Assembly (NCBI RefSeq): GCF_003626645.1 | Contig: NZ_RBAM01000007.1 | Location: forward strand, 310,001 to 374,000 | Length of the DNA stretch: 64,000 nt | Origin: Streptomyces klenkii | GTDB taxonomy: Bacteria > Actinomycetota > Actinomycetes > Streptomycetales > Streptomycetaceae | Direction: 5' to 3' | Shown here: positions 40,488 through 49,640 of the stretch, piece after piece | Layout: each line of letters starts with the position of its first letter | Numbering within the stretch: position 1 is the first letter of the stretch | Translations under genes and position numbers: made by a program | Notes under the pieces: generated by a model | Told to the model about the DNA's origin: nothing | The model's database searches: none | The model's input: only the letters and a program-made list of their open reading frames with translations

Positions 40488-41401
40488 CCGACGACCCCAC
40501 CACCGCCTTGCGGGCGACCCGCCTGGGGCGGAGGTTCCGCGGTGGCTGGGCCCTGCGCGACTGCGACTTCGCGCTTCCCGCCGGCCGGATCACCGCTCTC
40601 GTCGGCCCGAACGGCGCGGGCAAGAGCACGCTGTTCCACCTCGCCACCGGCCTGCTCCGGCCGACCTCCGGCGAGCTGCGCGTCTTCGGCGCCGAACCGG
40701 GCACCCCGGCGGCCCGCGACCGCACCGCGTTCCTCGCCCAGGACAAGCCGCTCTACCCCCGCTTCACCGTGGACGACACGCTCCGCTTCGGCCGCGAGCT
40801 CAACAGCGACTGGGACCAGGCCTCCGCCGAACGCATCGTGCGGGCGGGCAACATCTCCCTCGACGCCCGCGTCGGCGCCCTCTCGCAGGGCCAGGCCACC
40901 CGCGTCGCCCTCGCGCTCGCCTTCGGCAAGCGCCCCGACCTGCTGCTCCTGGACGAACCGCTCGCGGACCTCGACCCGCTGGTCCGCATCGAGGCCATGG
41001 GCCTGGTCATGGCCGAGGTCGCCGACCGCGGCACCACCGTCGTCATGTCCTCCCACGTGCTCTCCGAGCTGGAGAACGCCTGCGACCACGTCCTGCTGCT
41101 CAAGCACGGCGCCGTGCGCCTCGACGGCGACGCCCAGCGGCTGTGCGACAGCCACCTCCGGATCACCGGGCTCGCCGACCCGGCCACGGACGACGGGCTT
41201 CCGCCGGACGTCGACCGCGCCGGCGTCGTCGAGGCCACCCTCACCGGGCGGCAGGTGCACGCCCTCCTCCGTCACAGCGACTGGTCCCCGGGCGCCCCGT
41301 GGATCGTCGAGAACCCCTCCCTGGAAGATCTCTTGCTCGCGTACCTGCGCTCCGACAGCACGCCCGGCACCTCCAGCACGTCCGCCGAGGCCGCCGCATG
41401 A
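40484..41401 (+). CDS. ABC transporter ATP-binding protein
   Basis: 305 residues from a GTG after AGGAGGAAG. It has Walker A VGPNGAGKST, a Q-loop near AFLAQD, the signature LSQGQATRVALAL, Walker B LLLLDEPLADLDP, and the switch histidine in VMSSHVLSELE. The signature has LSQGQ in place of LSGGQ, a conservative variation. A C-terminal extension of about 80 residues is typical of export ATPases. It works with the membrane protein encoded next (4-bp overlap) and is governed by the YtrA-type repressor. The exported substrate is unknown, possibly a peptide antibiotic or cell-envelope component. Confidence 0.93.
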   Translation: MTDDPTTALRATRLGRRFRGGWALRDCDFALPAGRITALVGPNGAGKSTLFHLATGLLRPTSGELRVFGAEPGTPAARDRTAFLAQDKPLYPRFTVDDTLRFGRELNSDWDQASAERIVRAGNISLDARVGALSQGQATRVALALAFGKRPDLLLLDEPLADLDPLVRIEAMGLVMAEVADRGTTVVMSSHVLSELENACDHVLLLKHGAVRLDGDAQRLCDSHLRITGLADPATDDGLPPDVDRAGVVEATLTGRQVHALLRHSDWSPGAPWIVENPSLEDLLLAYLRSDSTPGTSSTSAEAAA

Positions 41402-42363
41402 AGGGAACCCTCTGGCTCGCCTGGCGCCAGCAGCGCGCCCTGATCCTGACCGGCGCCGCCCTCCTCCTCGCCGTCACGGCCTGGGTCGTCGTCATGCGTA
41501 CCGGCATGACCGGCTTCATCAGCAGCCACCACATCCCCACCTCCACCTGCAAGGGCTGGGACGGCGACTGCGAGAGCGAAGCCGCCCGCACGCTGCTGGA
41601 CGACTACAACGGCCCCCTGCGCGCCCTCGGCAGCCTGAGCACCGCCCTGCCCGTCCTGATCGGCATCTTCTGGGGCGCGCCGCTCCTCGGCCGCGAACTG
41701 GAGAGCGGTACGTGGAAGCTCGCGCTCACCCAGGGCGTCGGCATCGGCCGCTGGTTCACCACCCGTTACGCCCTCGCCGCCGCCTGCACGGTGCTCGGCT
41801 CGGCCGTCCTCGCCGCGCTCGTCGCCTGGTGGTGGTCGCCGGTCTCCAACATGCTCAACGGCCTCTATTGGCACGACGGCTACATCTTCAACGCCACCGG
41901 CCCCGCCGCCATCGCCTGCGCCCTCTTCGGCCTCGCCGCCGGCACGGCCGCCGGCCTGCTGATCCGGCGCACACTGCCCGCGATGGCCGCGGTGCTCGGC
42001 GCCGTCGTCGCCGTCCGGTTCGCGCTCAACAGCTTCCGCTCCGACTGGATCTCGCCCCAGCTGTGGATCAGCCAGGGCGACGCGCCCCGCCGGGAGGTCG
42101 GCAGCGGCTGGTCGACCGGCGAGTTCGGCTTCGTCGACGCCGCGGGCCGCAGGCACGCCATCGCGGACGCCTGCCCGTGGGGCGAGGGCCTGCCCGACCT
42201 CAAGACGTGCATGGCCCAGAAGGGCTTCACCGGCCGCTACCGCACGGTCTACCCCAGCAGCGACTTCTGGACCTTCCAGTGGATCGAGACCGGCATATTC
42301 CTCGGCCTCGCCGCCGTGCTGACGGTCCTCATCGCCTACGTCCTGCGCCGCCGCCTCCTCTGA
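41398..42363 (+). CDS. ABC transporter permease
   Basis: 321 residues with about six hydrophobic helices (near 15-32, 80-100, 124-148, 170-190, 197-215 and 298-318). The intracellular segment GRELESGTWKLALTQGV is the usual coupling region of ABC-2 type permeases. Two extracellular loops are long and contain paired cysteines (CKGWDGDC and ACPWGEGLPDLKTC), probably forming disulphides. It overlaps the ATPase by 4 bp and completes the GntR-ABC operon. Confidence 0.88.
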   Translation: MKGTLWLAWRQQRALILTGAALLLAVTAWVVVMRTGMTGFISSHHIPTSTCKGWDGDCESEAARTLLDDYNGPLRALGSLSTALPVLIGIFWGAPLLGRELESGTWKLALTQGVGIGRWFTTRYALAAACTVLGSAVLAALVAWWWSPVSNMLNGLYWHDGYIFNATGPAAIACALFGLAAGTAAGLLIRRTLPAMAAVLGAVVAVRFALNSFRSDWISPQLWISQGDAPRREVGSGWSTGEFGFVDAAGRRHAIADACPWGEGLPDLKTCMAQKGFTGRYRTVYPSSDFWTFQWIETGIFLGLAAVLTVLIAYVLRRRLL

Positions 42364-42454
42364 GCCTTGCCGCCTTGCCGCCTTGCGGCCTTACGGCCCC
42401 GTCCCGCCCCGCGTGTCCCGCCACGTCCGCCAACCCCCTACGGAGGTCCCGCCC

Positions 42455-43240
42455 GTGTCCTCGCGCAAAGCAGCCGCCCTGCTCAAGAACCGCAGCAACC
42501 TCTCCCACAAGGTCCGCTACGCGGTGACCCACCCCGCCCGCATCGCCCCGTACCTCAAGCGCACCGCCCGCGACGGCTGGCTGCGCCTGAAGCACCCCGA
42601 CCACGTCGGCTACTACCGCGCCGTGATGGCCTCCGACACCGCCCGCAACCCCGAGGCCGCCGTCGGCAGCAAGACCCACGACCGCTGGCTCGCCCTCGGC
42701 AAGATGCAGTTCGACTACCTCACCGAGCACGGCCTGGCCCCGCGCCACCGCATGCTCGACATCGGCTGCGGCAACCTCCGGGCCGGCCGGCTCTTCATCG
42801 ACTACCTCGACGCCGGCCACTACTACGGCATCGACATCTCGCCCGACATCCTCATCTCCGCCAAGCGCACCCTCACCACGTACGGGCTCCAGGAGAAGCT
42901 CCCGCACCTCACCATCACCCAGAACCTCACCCTCGACTTCCTCCCCGACGCGCACTTCGACGTCGTCCACGCCCACAGCGTCTTCTCGCACTCGCCCGTC
43001 GAGGTCATCGAGGAGTGCCTGGCGCACGTCGGCCGGATCCTCGCGCCCGGCGGCTTCTTCGACTTCACGTTCGACCGTACGGAGGGCGCGGAGCACCAGG
43101 TGCTCCGCGAGGACTTCTACTACCGCACCGGCACGCTCATCGCCCTCGCCGAGAAGCACGGGCTGCGGGCCCGCTTCATGGACGACTGGGAGAAGCGGCC
43201 GCACGGCCAGTCGAAGATCCGGGTGAGTCTGCCCGAGTGA
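42455..43240 (+). CDS. SAM-dependent methyltransferase
   Basis: 261 residues; GTG at 42455 after CGGAGGTCCC. A basic N-terminal region of about 60 residues is followed by a class I methyltransferase domain with MLDIGCGNLRAGRLFIDYL (motif I) and YYGIDISPDILISAKRTL. The post-motif FDVVHAHSVFSHSP and GRILAPGGFFDFTF are standard. It lies 91 bp after the ABC permease and may be transcribed with it. The acceptor substrate cannot be predicted; the basic N-terminus hints at an acidic, membrane or nucleic-acid partner. Confidence 0.85.
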   Translation: MSSRKAAALLKNRSNLSHKVRYAVTHPARIAPYLKRTARDGWLRLKHPDHVGYYRAVMASDTARNPEAAVGSKTHDRWLALGKMQFDYLTEHGLAPRHRMLDIGCGNLRAGRLFIDYLDAGHYYGIDISPDILISAKRTLTTYGLQEKLPHLTITQNLTLDFLPDAHFDVVHAHSVFSHSPVEVIEECLAHVGRILAPGGFFDFTFDRTEGAEHQVLREDFYYRTGTLIALAEKHGLRARFMDDWEKRPHGQSKIRVSLPE

Positions 43241-43268
43241 GCGCGGGGTGCGGTGGGAACCTCGCTTC

Positions 43269-44024
43269 GTGAGCGATCAGACCCCCACCGCGCCCATGCC
43301 CTCCGGGCGGGAACCCGGCCAGGAATCCCACCACGAGCCCCACGAGGGCTCCCTCGGCAACCGCCTCAACCGGCTGCGGGCCGCCGTCCTCGGCGCCAAC
43401 GACGGCGTGGTCTCGACGGCCGGCCTCGTCGTCGGCGTCGCCGGCGCCACGGACTCCCGCGGCACGCTGCTGACCGCCGGGCTCGCCGGACTGCTGGCCG
43501 GATCCATGTCCATGGCCGCCGGCGAGTACGTGTCGGTGAGCACCCAGCGCGACTCCGAACAGGCCGCGCTCGCCCTCGAACGGTGCGAGCTCGCTGTCGC
43601 GCCGCAGGCGGAACTCGACGAGCTCACCGGCCTCCTCGAAGGCAAGGGGCTCACCCATGACCTCGCCCGCGAGGTCGCCGAGCAGCTCACCGAGCACGAT
43701 GCGCTGCGCGCGCACGCCGAGGTCGAGCTCGGGATCGATCCCGACGAGCTCACCAGTCCCTGGCAGGCCGCCGGGGCGAGCTTCCTCGCCTTCACAGCCG
43801 GGTCGCTGCTGCCGCTGCTCGCCATCGTGCTCCCGCCTCCGTACGTACGGCTGCCGGTCACTGTGGTGGCGGTGCTCGCCGCGCTCGTGGTGTGCGGGTG
43901 GGGGAGTGCGCGGATGGGGGATGCGCCGGTGGGGCGGGCGATGCTGCGGAACGCCGCGGGCGGTGCGCTGGCGATGGCGGTCACCTACGCGGCGGGGTCC
44001 CTGCTGGGGGCGGCCGGGGTGTGA
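43269..44024 (+). CDS. VIT1/CCC1-family iron/manganese transporter
   Basis: 251 residues from the GTG at 43269. A His/Glu-rich N-terminus (ESHHEPHEGS) precedes the first helix, and LRAAVLGANDGVVSTAGLVVGVAGA is the family signature around helix 1-2 (25 residues from about 37). SMSMAAGEYVSVSTQRDSE provides the conserved cytoplasmic metal-binding glutamates. Helices then occur near 170-190, 195-213 and 232-250. The family moves Fe(II) or Mn(II) across membranes and protects against metal excess. A strong hairpin follows, shared with the convergent lanthipeptide precursor gene. Confidence 0.9.
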   Translation: MSDQTPTAPMPSGREPGQESHHEPHEGSLGNRLNRLRAAVLGANDGVVSTAGLVVGVAGATDSRGTLLTAGLAGLLAGSMSMAAGEYVSVSTQRDSEQAALALERCELAVAPQAELDELTGLLEGKGLTHDLAREVAEQLTEHDALRAHAEVELGIDPDELTSPWQAAGASFLAFTAGSLLPLLAIVLPPPYVRLPVTVVAVLAALVVCGWGSARMGDAPVGRAMLRNAAGGALAMAVTYAAGSLLGAAGV

Positions 44025-44040
44025 CACGGGCTCTGACATG

Positions 44041-44074
44041 GGCCCTGGGCGGGCGGCGTCGCCCGCCCAGGGCC
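44041..44074. terminator. Bidirectional terminator between VIT transporter and lanthipeptide genes
   Basis: GGCCCTGGGCGGGC (44041-44054) pairs perfectly with 44061-44074, six-base loop. It ends both the rightward transporter gene and the leftward lanthipeptide operon. Confidence 0.8.
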
Positions 44075-44083
44075 GTGAAGCGC

Positions 44084-44230
44084 TCAGACCTCGATGCCGC
44101 CCCCGTTGAGGGTGATGAGGCAGATCCCCGACTCGGCGTGGCCGGCCGGACCCTGCGGTGCCGCGTCCGGCAGTTCCTCCAGGGCGTAGTGGAGCTGTTC
44201 GAAGGACTCCAGGGATTCCATGTCGGCCAT
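44084..44230 (-). CDS. Lanthipeptide precursor peptide (48 residues)
   Basis: A short ORF with a near-perfect ribosome site (AAAGGAGACGAAA just before the ATG at 44230). The N-terminal part is an acidic leader, starting MADMESLESFEQLHYALEEL and followed by PDAAPQGPAG. The last 18 residues, HAESGICLITLNGGGIEV, contain one Ser, one Cys and one Thr. S34 and C37 are spaced for a single S-x2-C lanthionine ring, with T40 as a further dehydration site. It lies 55 bp after the lanthionine synthetase gene on the same strand. Location, leader composition and ribosome site make it the likely substrate. The minimal core, with a single Cys, is unusual, and the cleavage point is not known. Confidence 0.8.
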   Translation of the reverse strand: MADMESLESFEQLHYALEELPDAAPQGPAGHAESGICLITLNGGGIEV

Positions 44231-44285
44231 TTTCGTCTCCTTTGTTCCGGTGTCCGGGTGTTCCGGTCTTCATGCCTGCTGCGGA

Positions 44286-47126
44286 CTACGCATCCGTCCA
44301 CATGCGCGGCTCGCCGTGTCGCAGCCGCAGCAGGAACGCCAGCGCTCCCGCGGTGCCGGTCCCGTACGCGGCGGCGGAGCCGTGGCCGGTCTCGTCGAGG
44401 GTCACCAGGAGCCCGCCGGGGGTGATGGTGCTGCGGGCCGCCAGCAGGGCCGCGACTGCCCGGGCTCCGGCGTGGAAGCGGGCCGAGCCGGTGGCGCGGG
44501 CGAGGTCGAGCAGGAACTCGCCGTCCCCGGCCAGCCCGTGACAGGCCGCGGTCGTACCGCGCCAGCGGGCGCGCAGCACCGCTTCCCCGGCCGCGAGGGC
44601 GAGTTCGAGGGCGCGCGCGTCACCCGTGGCCTGCCAGAGCCGGACGAGGAAGGTGCCCACGCCGGACGAGCCGCCGCACCAGTGAGCCGACGGGGCGGTC
44701 GGGGCCGGAGTGTCCGTACGCTCGGGCCACCAGGCGGCGCCCCCGTGCGGTCCGTCGTCCCTGCGCGCCGTCGCCGCCAGCGTGCCGCCCGCCCGTACCG
44801 CCGCCTCCAGGAACGCGCCCTCGCCGGTGGCCTCCGCCGCCGCCAGCAGGAAGGCGCCGATGCCGGCGACCCCGTGTGCGTACCCGAGATACGTGCCGCC
44901 GGCGAACGCGGAGTCGAAGCCCTCCGGCACCGGCCACTCCAGCCCGTGCGGGGTGCGGCGCGCGGCGGCGAGCAGCCCTCGTGCGCAGGCCCCGGCCCGG
45001 CCGGTCGCCAGCCGCAGGTGCATGAGCCCCGCGCCCGCCGCGCCGTGGCACACGTCCGGCTGGGGCCCGCGCACGGGCAGGGCGCGGGCGAGGGCGCCGG
45101 CGTACGCGGCGAGGCCGTCGTCCGCCAGGAGGCCGGCGGCGTCACACAGGGCCCACGCCGTGCCTGCCCGGCCGAAGTACAGGCCCGGCAGGCGGGCGGG
45201 GTCGGCGGCCGTCCGCCGGACGATCCAGTCGGCGGCCGCCCGCGCGGTCGTACGGGCGGAGGCGCGTACGTCCGCGGGCAGCGTGCCGGTGGCGGCGGCG
45301 CGGACGAGGACGCCCAGGACACCGGCCGCCCCGTGCTGGATGTTGCACGGGTCGGTACGCAGCCCGCCGGGTGTGGTGGGCCACAGGCGCTCGGGGCTGC
45401 GGGGTCGGGCGGTGGCGGCGAGGTGGGCGACACCGTCGCAGAGGAGGCGGCCGAGCAGGGCGTCGGACAGAGCGCCGGACAAGCCCTCGGACAGAGCCTC
45501 AGGCGAGGCCTCGGGCGGGGCGTCCTGGACGACGTCGGGCGAGGCCTTGGGCAGGGGGTTCTGTACCGCAGCGGGCAAGGCCCCGGGAGAGGCTTCCGGT
45601 ACGGCGCCCGGCGAGGCCCCGCCGGCACCGGTCACCGGCCCCCGCGGCCCCGCCGTGACGCGGTTCCGCGCCCCGCCGCAGGGCCGCGGCCCCACCCAGC
45701 GGAGCTCCGCCCTCGCGTGCGGCAGTGGCATCCGGCTTCCCCGTGCTGTGCTCCTAAGGCCGTTGATCAGGGGTGTCAGGCGTCGCGCCGCCTCCCCTTC
45801 GCGCGCTGTGAGCCGCAGCCATCCGTGGGGGACGCCGCCCGCCGCGTCCGGCGGCGGAGGGTCGTGGCCGGTGGCGAGCAGGAACAGCAGGCCGCCGAGG
45901 GCGAACAAGTCGTCCCGCGGGTCGGCGTCCGTTCCCCTTCCCGGCGCCCGGTAGCCCGGCGTGCCCGCAAGGCCCACCGCCTCGCCCGCCCGCGCCGCCG
46001 ACTCCAGGTCGATGAGCCGCAGACCGCCGTCGGGCCGCACGATCACATTGCCCGGCGCGAGGTCCCCGACGGCCACCCCGGCTCCGTGCACGGCCTCCAC
46101 CAGCGCGAACAGCGCCTCCACGAGGGGCGCGGCCACCGGCCAGGGCACGCCGGGGCGGCCGTCCCCGCCGCGGTCCTGCTGCCGCGTCACTTCCGTCACC
46201 CGGCAGCACAGCGCTGTACCGGGCACCTTCTCGCGGACGAGGAAGACCTGGCCTTCCCGCTCGATGAGTTCCAGGAGACGGGGCGTGAGCCCCGGGGCCG
46301 CTCGTGTCAGCACGTCCGCCGTCTCCGCTTCGTGGCGCAGGGCGGTGCACGCGTCACGCCCCGAGCCGTCCACCTCGATGTGCGCGAGGGCCTGCTTGAC
46401 CACGACCTCCTCGCCGGTCATCGTGTCCGTCCCGGCGTAGACGCCGCCCCGGGTCGAGCGCCGGAGGGCGCCGGTGAGGGCGTAGCGCCCGGCGAGGAGC
46501 GAGGGCGGCCCCGGCCCGGCGGGCGGCCCCGGGCCGAGCGGGTCGGCGGCCCACGGCGGCGGGCGGAAGCGCGGCCCGCGGACGTCCTCTGTCCGCTGCC
46601 CGCCGGGCGCGGTGAGCATCGTCCGGTACAGGCCGTCGGGGCTGAGCTCGGGGCGGCCGGCGAAGGCCCCGTAGCGGTAGTGCACGCGGCTGCCGGGCCG
46701 GTAGGGCCGGTCGGAGAGGACGGCCGGGCCGGGCAGCCCGGCCGTGGCCGCGTGCAGGGCCTCGGCCAGCGCGAGGAAGCTGTCGTCGTCGGCGGGGTAG
46801 AGGGTGATGAACTTGCCCGCCGAACCGCGCTCGCAGTTCCGTGAGTTGACGCCCGCGAGCTGCGCGGGTCCCGCCGCGAACTTGAAGGCGCACCGCGCCC
46901 CGGCGACGACCCCCGCCACCCGGTGCAGGACCTCGGCGCCCGCGCCGGTCGCCGCGCTCACGTGGATCTTCCAGCCTTGGGTGCGCGGTACGTGGAGGGG
47001 CGGGCGCGCCGTCGCCCACAAGTCGCCCACGGACACCTGCCATTCGCCCCCGGGCATCTGCCGCGCGGGCTCACCGGTGCCCTCCAGAGCCGTGACCACC
47101 GCGCCCACGAAAGCGTTCTCGCTCAT
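44286..47126 (-). CDS. Lanthionine synthetase, three-domain LanL-type (class IV)
   Basis: 946 residues from the ATG at 47126; an in-frame TTG at 47150 has no ribosome site. The N-terminal region (about 1-215) corresponds to the phosphoSer/Thr lyase. A kinase domain (about 220-480) has the lysine in EVVVKQALAH and the catalytic loop VGDLAPGN followed by DLE. A long Pro/Ala/Glu-rich linker precedes a LanC-like cyclase (about 570-946). The cyclase keeps zinc ligands C817 (HWCGG), C862 and H863 (ACHG). Retained zinc ligands distinguish class IV LanL from class III LanKC. It dehydrates Ser/Thr in the precursor and joins them to Cys. No dedicated transporter or leader peptidase is obvious. Confidence 0.88.
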   Translation of the reverse strand: MSENAFVGAVVTALEGTGEPARQMPGGEWQVSVGDLWATARPPLHVPRTQGWKIHVSAATGAGAEVLHRVAGVVAGARCAFKFAAGPAQLAGVNSRNCERGSAGKFITLYPADDDSFLALAEALHAATAGLPGPAVLSDRPYRPGSRVHYRYGAFAGRPELSPDGLYRTMLTAPGGQRTEDVRGPRFRPPPWAADPLGPGPPAGPGPPSLLAGRYALTGALRRSTRGGVYAGTDTMTGEEVVVKQALAHIEVDGSGRDACTALRHEAETADVLTRAAPGLTPRLLELIEREGQVFLVREKVPGTALCCRVTEVTRQQDRGGDGRPGVPWPVAAPLVEALFALVEAVHGAGVAVGDLAPGNVIVRPDGGLRLIDLESAARAGEAVGLAGTPGYRAPGRGTDADPRDDLFALGGLLFLLATGHDPPPPDAAGGVPHGWLRLTAREGEAARRLTPLINGLRSTARGSRMPLPHARAELRWVGPRPCGGARNRVTAGPRGPVTGAGGASPGAVPEASPGALPAAVQNPLPKASPDVVQDAPPEASPEALSEGLSGALSDALLGRLLCDGVAHLAATARPRSPERLWPTTPGGLRTDPCNIQHGAAGVLGVLVRAAATGTLPADVRASARTTARAAADWIVRRTAADPARLPGLYFGRAGTAWALCDAAGLLADDGLAAYAGALARALPVRGPQPDVCHGAAGAGLMHLRLATGRAGACARGLLAAARRTPHGLEWPVPEGFDSAFAGGTYLGYAHGVAGIGAFLLAAAEATGEGAFLEAAVRAGGTLAATARRDDGPHGGAAWWPERTDTPAPTAPSAHWCGGSSGVGTFLVRLWQATGDARALELALAAGEAVLRARWRGTTAACHGLAGDGEFLLDLARATGSARFHAGARAVAALLAARSTITPGGLLVTLDETGHGSAAAYGTGTAGALAFLLRLRHGEPRMWTDA

Positions 47127-47217
47127 GACGGGAAAATGCCCATGGGGCAAACCGACTCGCCCACAGCGACGAGTTGTTCATCCGAACGAGTGAGGGCTTC
47201 CGGTGTCTGTTCGCCGC

Positions 47218-48321
47218 TCAGTCGTACAGCTCCCCGTACGACGGGAAGACCCCTCCCGGGCCGTCCACCGACTCCGCTGCCAGCACTCCCTTTGCCACCG
47301 CGCGCGTTACTACGTCCGCTCCCGCCGCCAGGATTTCGTTCACCGCGCCCGCCGCCAGCAGCGTGGCCGTGTCGCCGAAGACGTCTTCGGCGATCAGGGG
47401 GCGGTCGCCCGTGGCCAGGGCGAAGACCGTGTCGCCGTCGTTGAGCAGGTGCACCGGGCGGATGGCGCGGGCCAGGCCGTCGTGGGCCGTGCCGGCGAGC
47501 TTCTGGGCCTGGGCGCGGGTCAGTTCGGCGTCGGTGGCGACGACCACCAGCGTGGTGTTGAGCGGCGGCCGCACCGACGCGGCCGAGCGCTTGGCGGACT
47601 CCTCCCGGGCCGCGGCCAGCCGCTCCTGCGCGGCTGCATGGCGGTCCGCCGACGGATATTCGACCCGGCCCTCGTAGAACTGTCCGTACAGGACGCCCGT
47701 CGCCGGATCGGCCGCCGAACCCGCGGCGTTGACGACCGCCAGCGCCGCGACCGTCGTCCCCGAGGGCAGCACGGCGCTCGCCGTGCCGACTCCGCCCTTC
47801 ATGCCGCCGGCCACCGCGCCCGTGCCCGCGCCGACGTTGCCCTGCGCGACGGGCGCCCCCACGTCCTCGCGGGCCGCGGCCTCGGCGGCCTCGCGGCCCA
47901 GGGCGGCGTCCGGGCGGGCCCGCCAGTCGCCGCCGCGGCCGAGGTCGAAGAGGGCGGCGGCGGGGACGACCGGGACGACCTGCGCGGGGTCGGGGCCGAC
48001 GCGGAAGCCGCGGCCGCAGTCCTCCAGCCAGGCCACCACGCCGGACGCGGCGTCCAGTCCGTACGCGCTGCCGCCGGAGAGGACGACCGCCTCCACGCGC
48101 TGGACGAGGTTGCGCGGGTCGAGGGCGTCGGTCTCGCGGGTGCCGGGGCCGCCGCCGCGCACGTCCACCGCGGCCACGGCGCCGCCTTCCGCGGTGAGGA
48201 TGACGGTGGTGCCGGTGAGCGCGCCGGGGCCGGTGCGACGGGCGTGTCCCACGCGGATGCCGGGGACGTCGGTGAGCGCGTCCATGGGCCCGCGGGCGGG
48301 TACAGCGGCTGCATTCGTCAT
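47218..48321 (-). CDS. P1-family (DmpA-like) aminopeptidase
   Basis: 367 residues. The start region has TDVPGIRVGHARR and the core VVLSGGSAYGLDAASGVVAWLE and GTGAVAGGMKGGVGTAS, the characteristic glycine-rich strands of the DmpA/P1 family. These are Ntn-type hydrolases that cut themselves to expose the nucleophile; I could not fix the cleavage site. Known members release N-terminal D- or L-amino acids or cyclic amides. It is upstream of the lanthionine synthetase on the same strand with 91 bp between them. It may be a separate core gene; a role in trimming the lanthipeptide leader is possible but unsupported. Confidence 0.85.
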   Translation of the reverse strand: MTNAAAVPARGPMDALTDVPGIRVGHARRTGPGALTGTTVILTAEGGAVAAVDVRGGGPGTRETDALDPRNLVQRVEAVVLSGGSAYGLDAASGVVAWLEDCGRGFRVGPDPAQVVPVVPAAALFDLGRGGDWRARPDAALGREAAEAAAREDVGAPVAQGNVGAGTGAVAGGMKGGVGTASAVLPSGTTVAALAVVNAAGSAADPATGVLYGQFYEGRVEYPSADRHAAAQERLAAAREESAKRSAASVRPPLNTTLVVVATDAELTRAQAQKLAGTAHDGLARAIRPVHLLNDGDTVFALATGDRPLIAEDVFGDTATLLAAGAVNEILAAGADVVTRAVAKGVLAAESVDGPGGVFPSYGELYD

Positions 48322-48334
48322 ACAGCCATGCGTA

Positions 48335-49549
48335 TCACGCCTCTGCGAGCGGCGGGTTCTTTGTGGACAACCAGACCCCCACCGCCACCGTCACCGACGC
48401 CACCAGCCCCGTCAGCAACACCGCGCCGCCACCCGCGAACGTGCAGGCCAGAATGGCCAGTGCGGACAACGGGAGCACCAACTGCTGGGCCGTGCCCCGC
48501 TTGTAGTGCCGGGAGTGGAACAGCCAGACCAGGAACATGAACAGCGCGCCGGGGACCGTCACCGCGCCCGACGCCGCGAACGTGGAGACGTGCGCCTTGC
48601 CGACGGCCTCCTCGACCGCCACCTCGATGCCGGCGCCGATCGCCGCCGCCGACGCGAACACGAAGTAGTGCCCGTAGCCCCACAGGAACGACTGCCGGTT
48701 GGACGCCAGGTGCTGGTGGATGGGGACGGCGAAGTAGATCCAGAACGCGGCGAAGATCAACAGCAGGCCGCCCGCCGCCATCGGCAGCAGCTCGCCCAGC
48801 GCCTCGCTCTCCTCCAGCGCCGACTGCACGGCCACCGTGGCCGCCGAGACCGTCTCGCCCAGCACGATGATGGTGAACAGCCCGTACCGCTCGGCGATGT
48901 GGTGCGGGTGCCAGGCCGTCTGCCAGTGCCGCTCGGCGAACATCGGCACGGCCAGCTCCGCGCAGGCCATCGCCAGGAACACCCACGGCTTGGCCCGGTC
49001 CGGCAGGAACAGCAGGCCCAGCCAGCCCACCTGGCACAGCGAGACCCCGGCCGCGTACTTCAGCGCGGTCCGCCGCTCCGCGCCCCGCGTGGAGCACGCG
49101 GCCCGCAGCCACTGCGACACCAGCGCCAGCCGCATCACCAGATAGCCGAACCACACCACCGAGAAGTCGCTGTGGTCGAAGGCGCGCGGAATGCCCGCCG
49201 ACAGGATCAGTACGCCGGTGATCTGGATCAAGGTCACCACGCGGTAGAGGACGTCGTCCGTGTCGTACGCGGACGCGAACCACGTGAAGTTCAGCCACGC
49301 CAGCCAGATGGCGAAGAACGCCATCAGATAGCCGGGCACGCCCTGTGCCGCGTGTCCCTCGGCGAGCGCGTGCACCAGCTCGCGGCCCGCGACGGCCACC
49401 GCGACCACGAAGCACAGGTCGAAGAAGAGCTCCAGCGGCGTGGCCGCCCGGTGCTCCTCCTCGCGCCCGCGGCCCGCCATCCGCCGCAGCACGGGTCCGC
49501 CGTGCGGCGGGGCGGGGCCGCCTCCCGGCGGGGGTGCGTCCTCGCTCAT
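48335..49549 (-). CDS. Low temperature requirement protein A (LtrA) family membrane protein
   Basis: 404 residues from the ATG at 49549, with about ten to twelve helices. The family signature ATPLELFFDLCFVVAVA begins near residue 35; HIAERYGLFTIIVLGETV is the second conserved block. LtrA-like proteins are named after a Listeria cold-growth gene, and their activity is unknown. It ends 13 bp before the P1 peptidase start on the same strand, so the two may be co-transcribed. Confidence 0.9.
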   Translation of the reverse strand: MSEDAPPPGGGPAPPHGGPVLRRMAGRGREEEHRAATPLELFFDLCFVVAVAVAGRELVHALAEGHAAQGVPGYLMAFFAIWLAWLNFTWFASAYDTDDVLYRVVTLIQITGVLILSAGIPRAFDHSDFSVVWFGYLVMRLALVSQWLRAACSTRGAERRTALKYAAGVSLCQVGWLGLLFLPDRAKPWVFLAMACAELAVPMFAERHWQTAWHPHHIAERYGLFTIIVLGETVSAATVAVQSALEESEALGELLPMAAGGLLLIFAAFWIYFAVPIHQHLASNRQSFLWGYGHYFVFASAAAIGAGIEVAVEEAVGKAHVSTFAASGAVTVPGALFMFLVWLFHSRHYKRGTAQQLVLPLSALAILACTFAGGGAVLLTGLVASVTVAVGVWLSTKNPPLAEA

Positions 49550-49640
49550 ACGGCGATTCTCACCGGGCGCGGGGTCGCTCGCGCGGCGGAGGAGTGCGTA
49601 CGGGTTCGCCCGCGCGGCGGAGCGGTACGCACGGGGTCCC

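Noticed and set aside
47127..47217. A 13-codon GTG ORF (MGESVCPMGIFPS) overlapping the synthetase start as a second lanthipeptide precursor
   Set aside because: It has no ribosome site and no leader-like sequence; the 48-residue ORF at 44084-44230 is much stronger.
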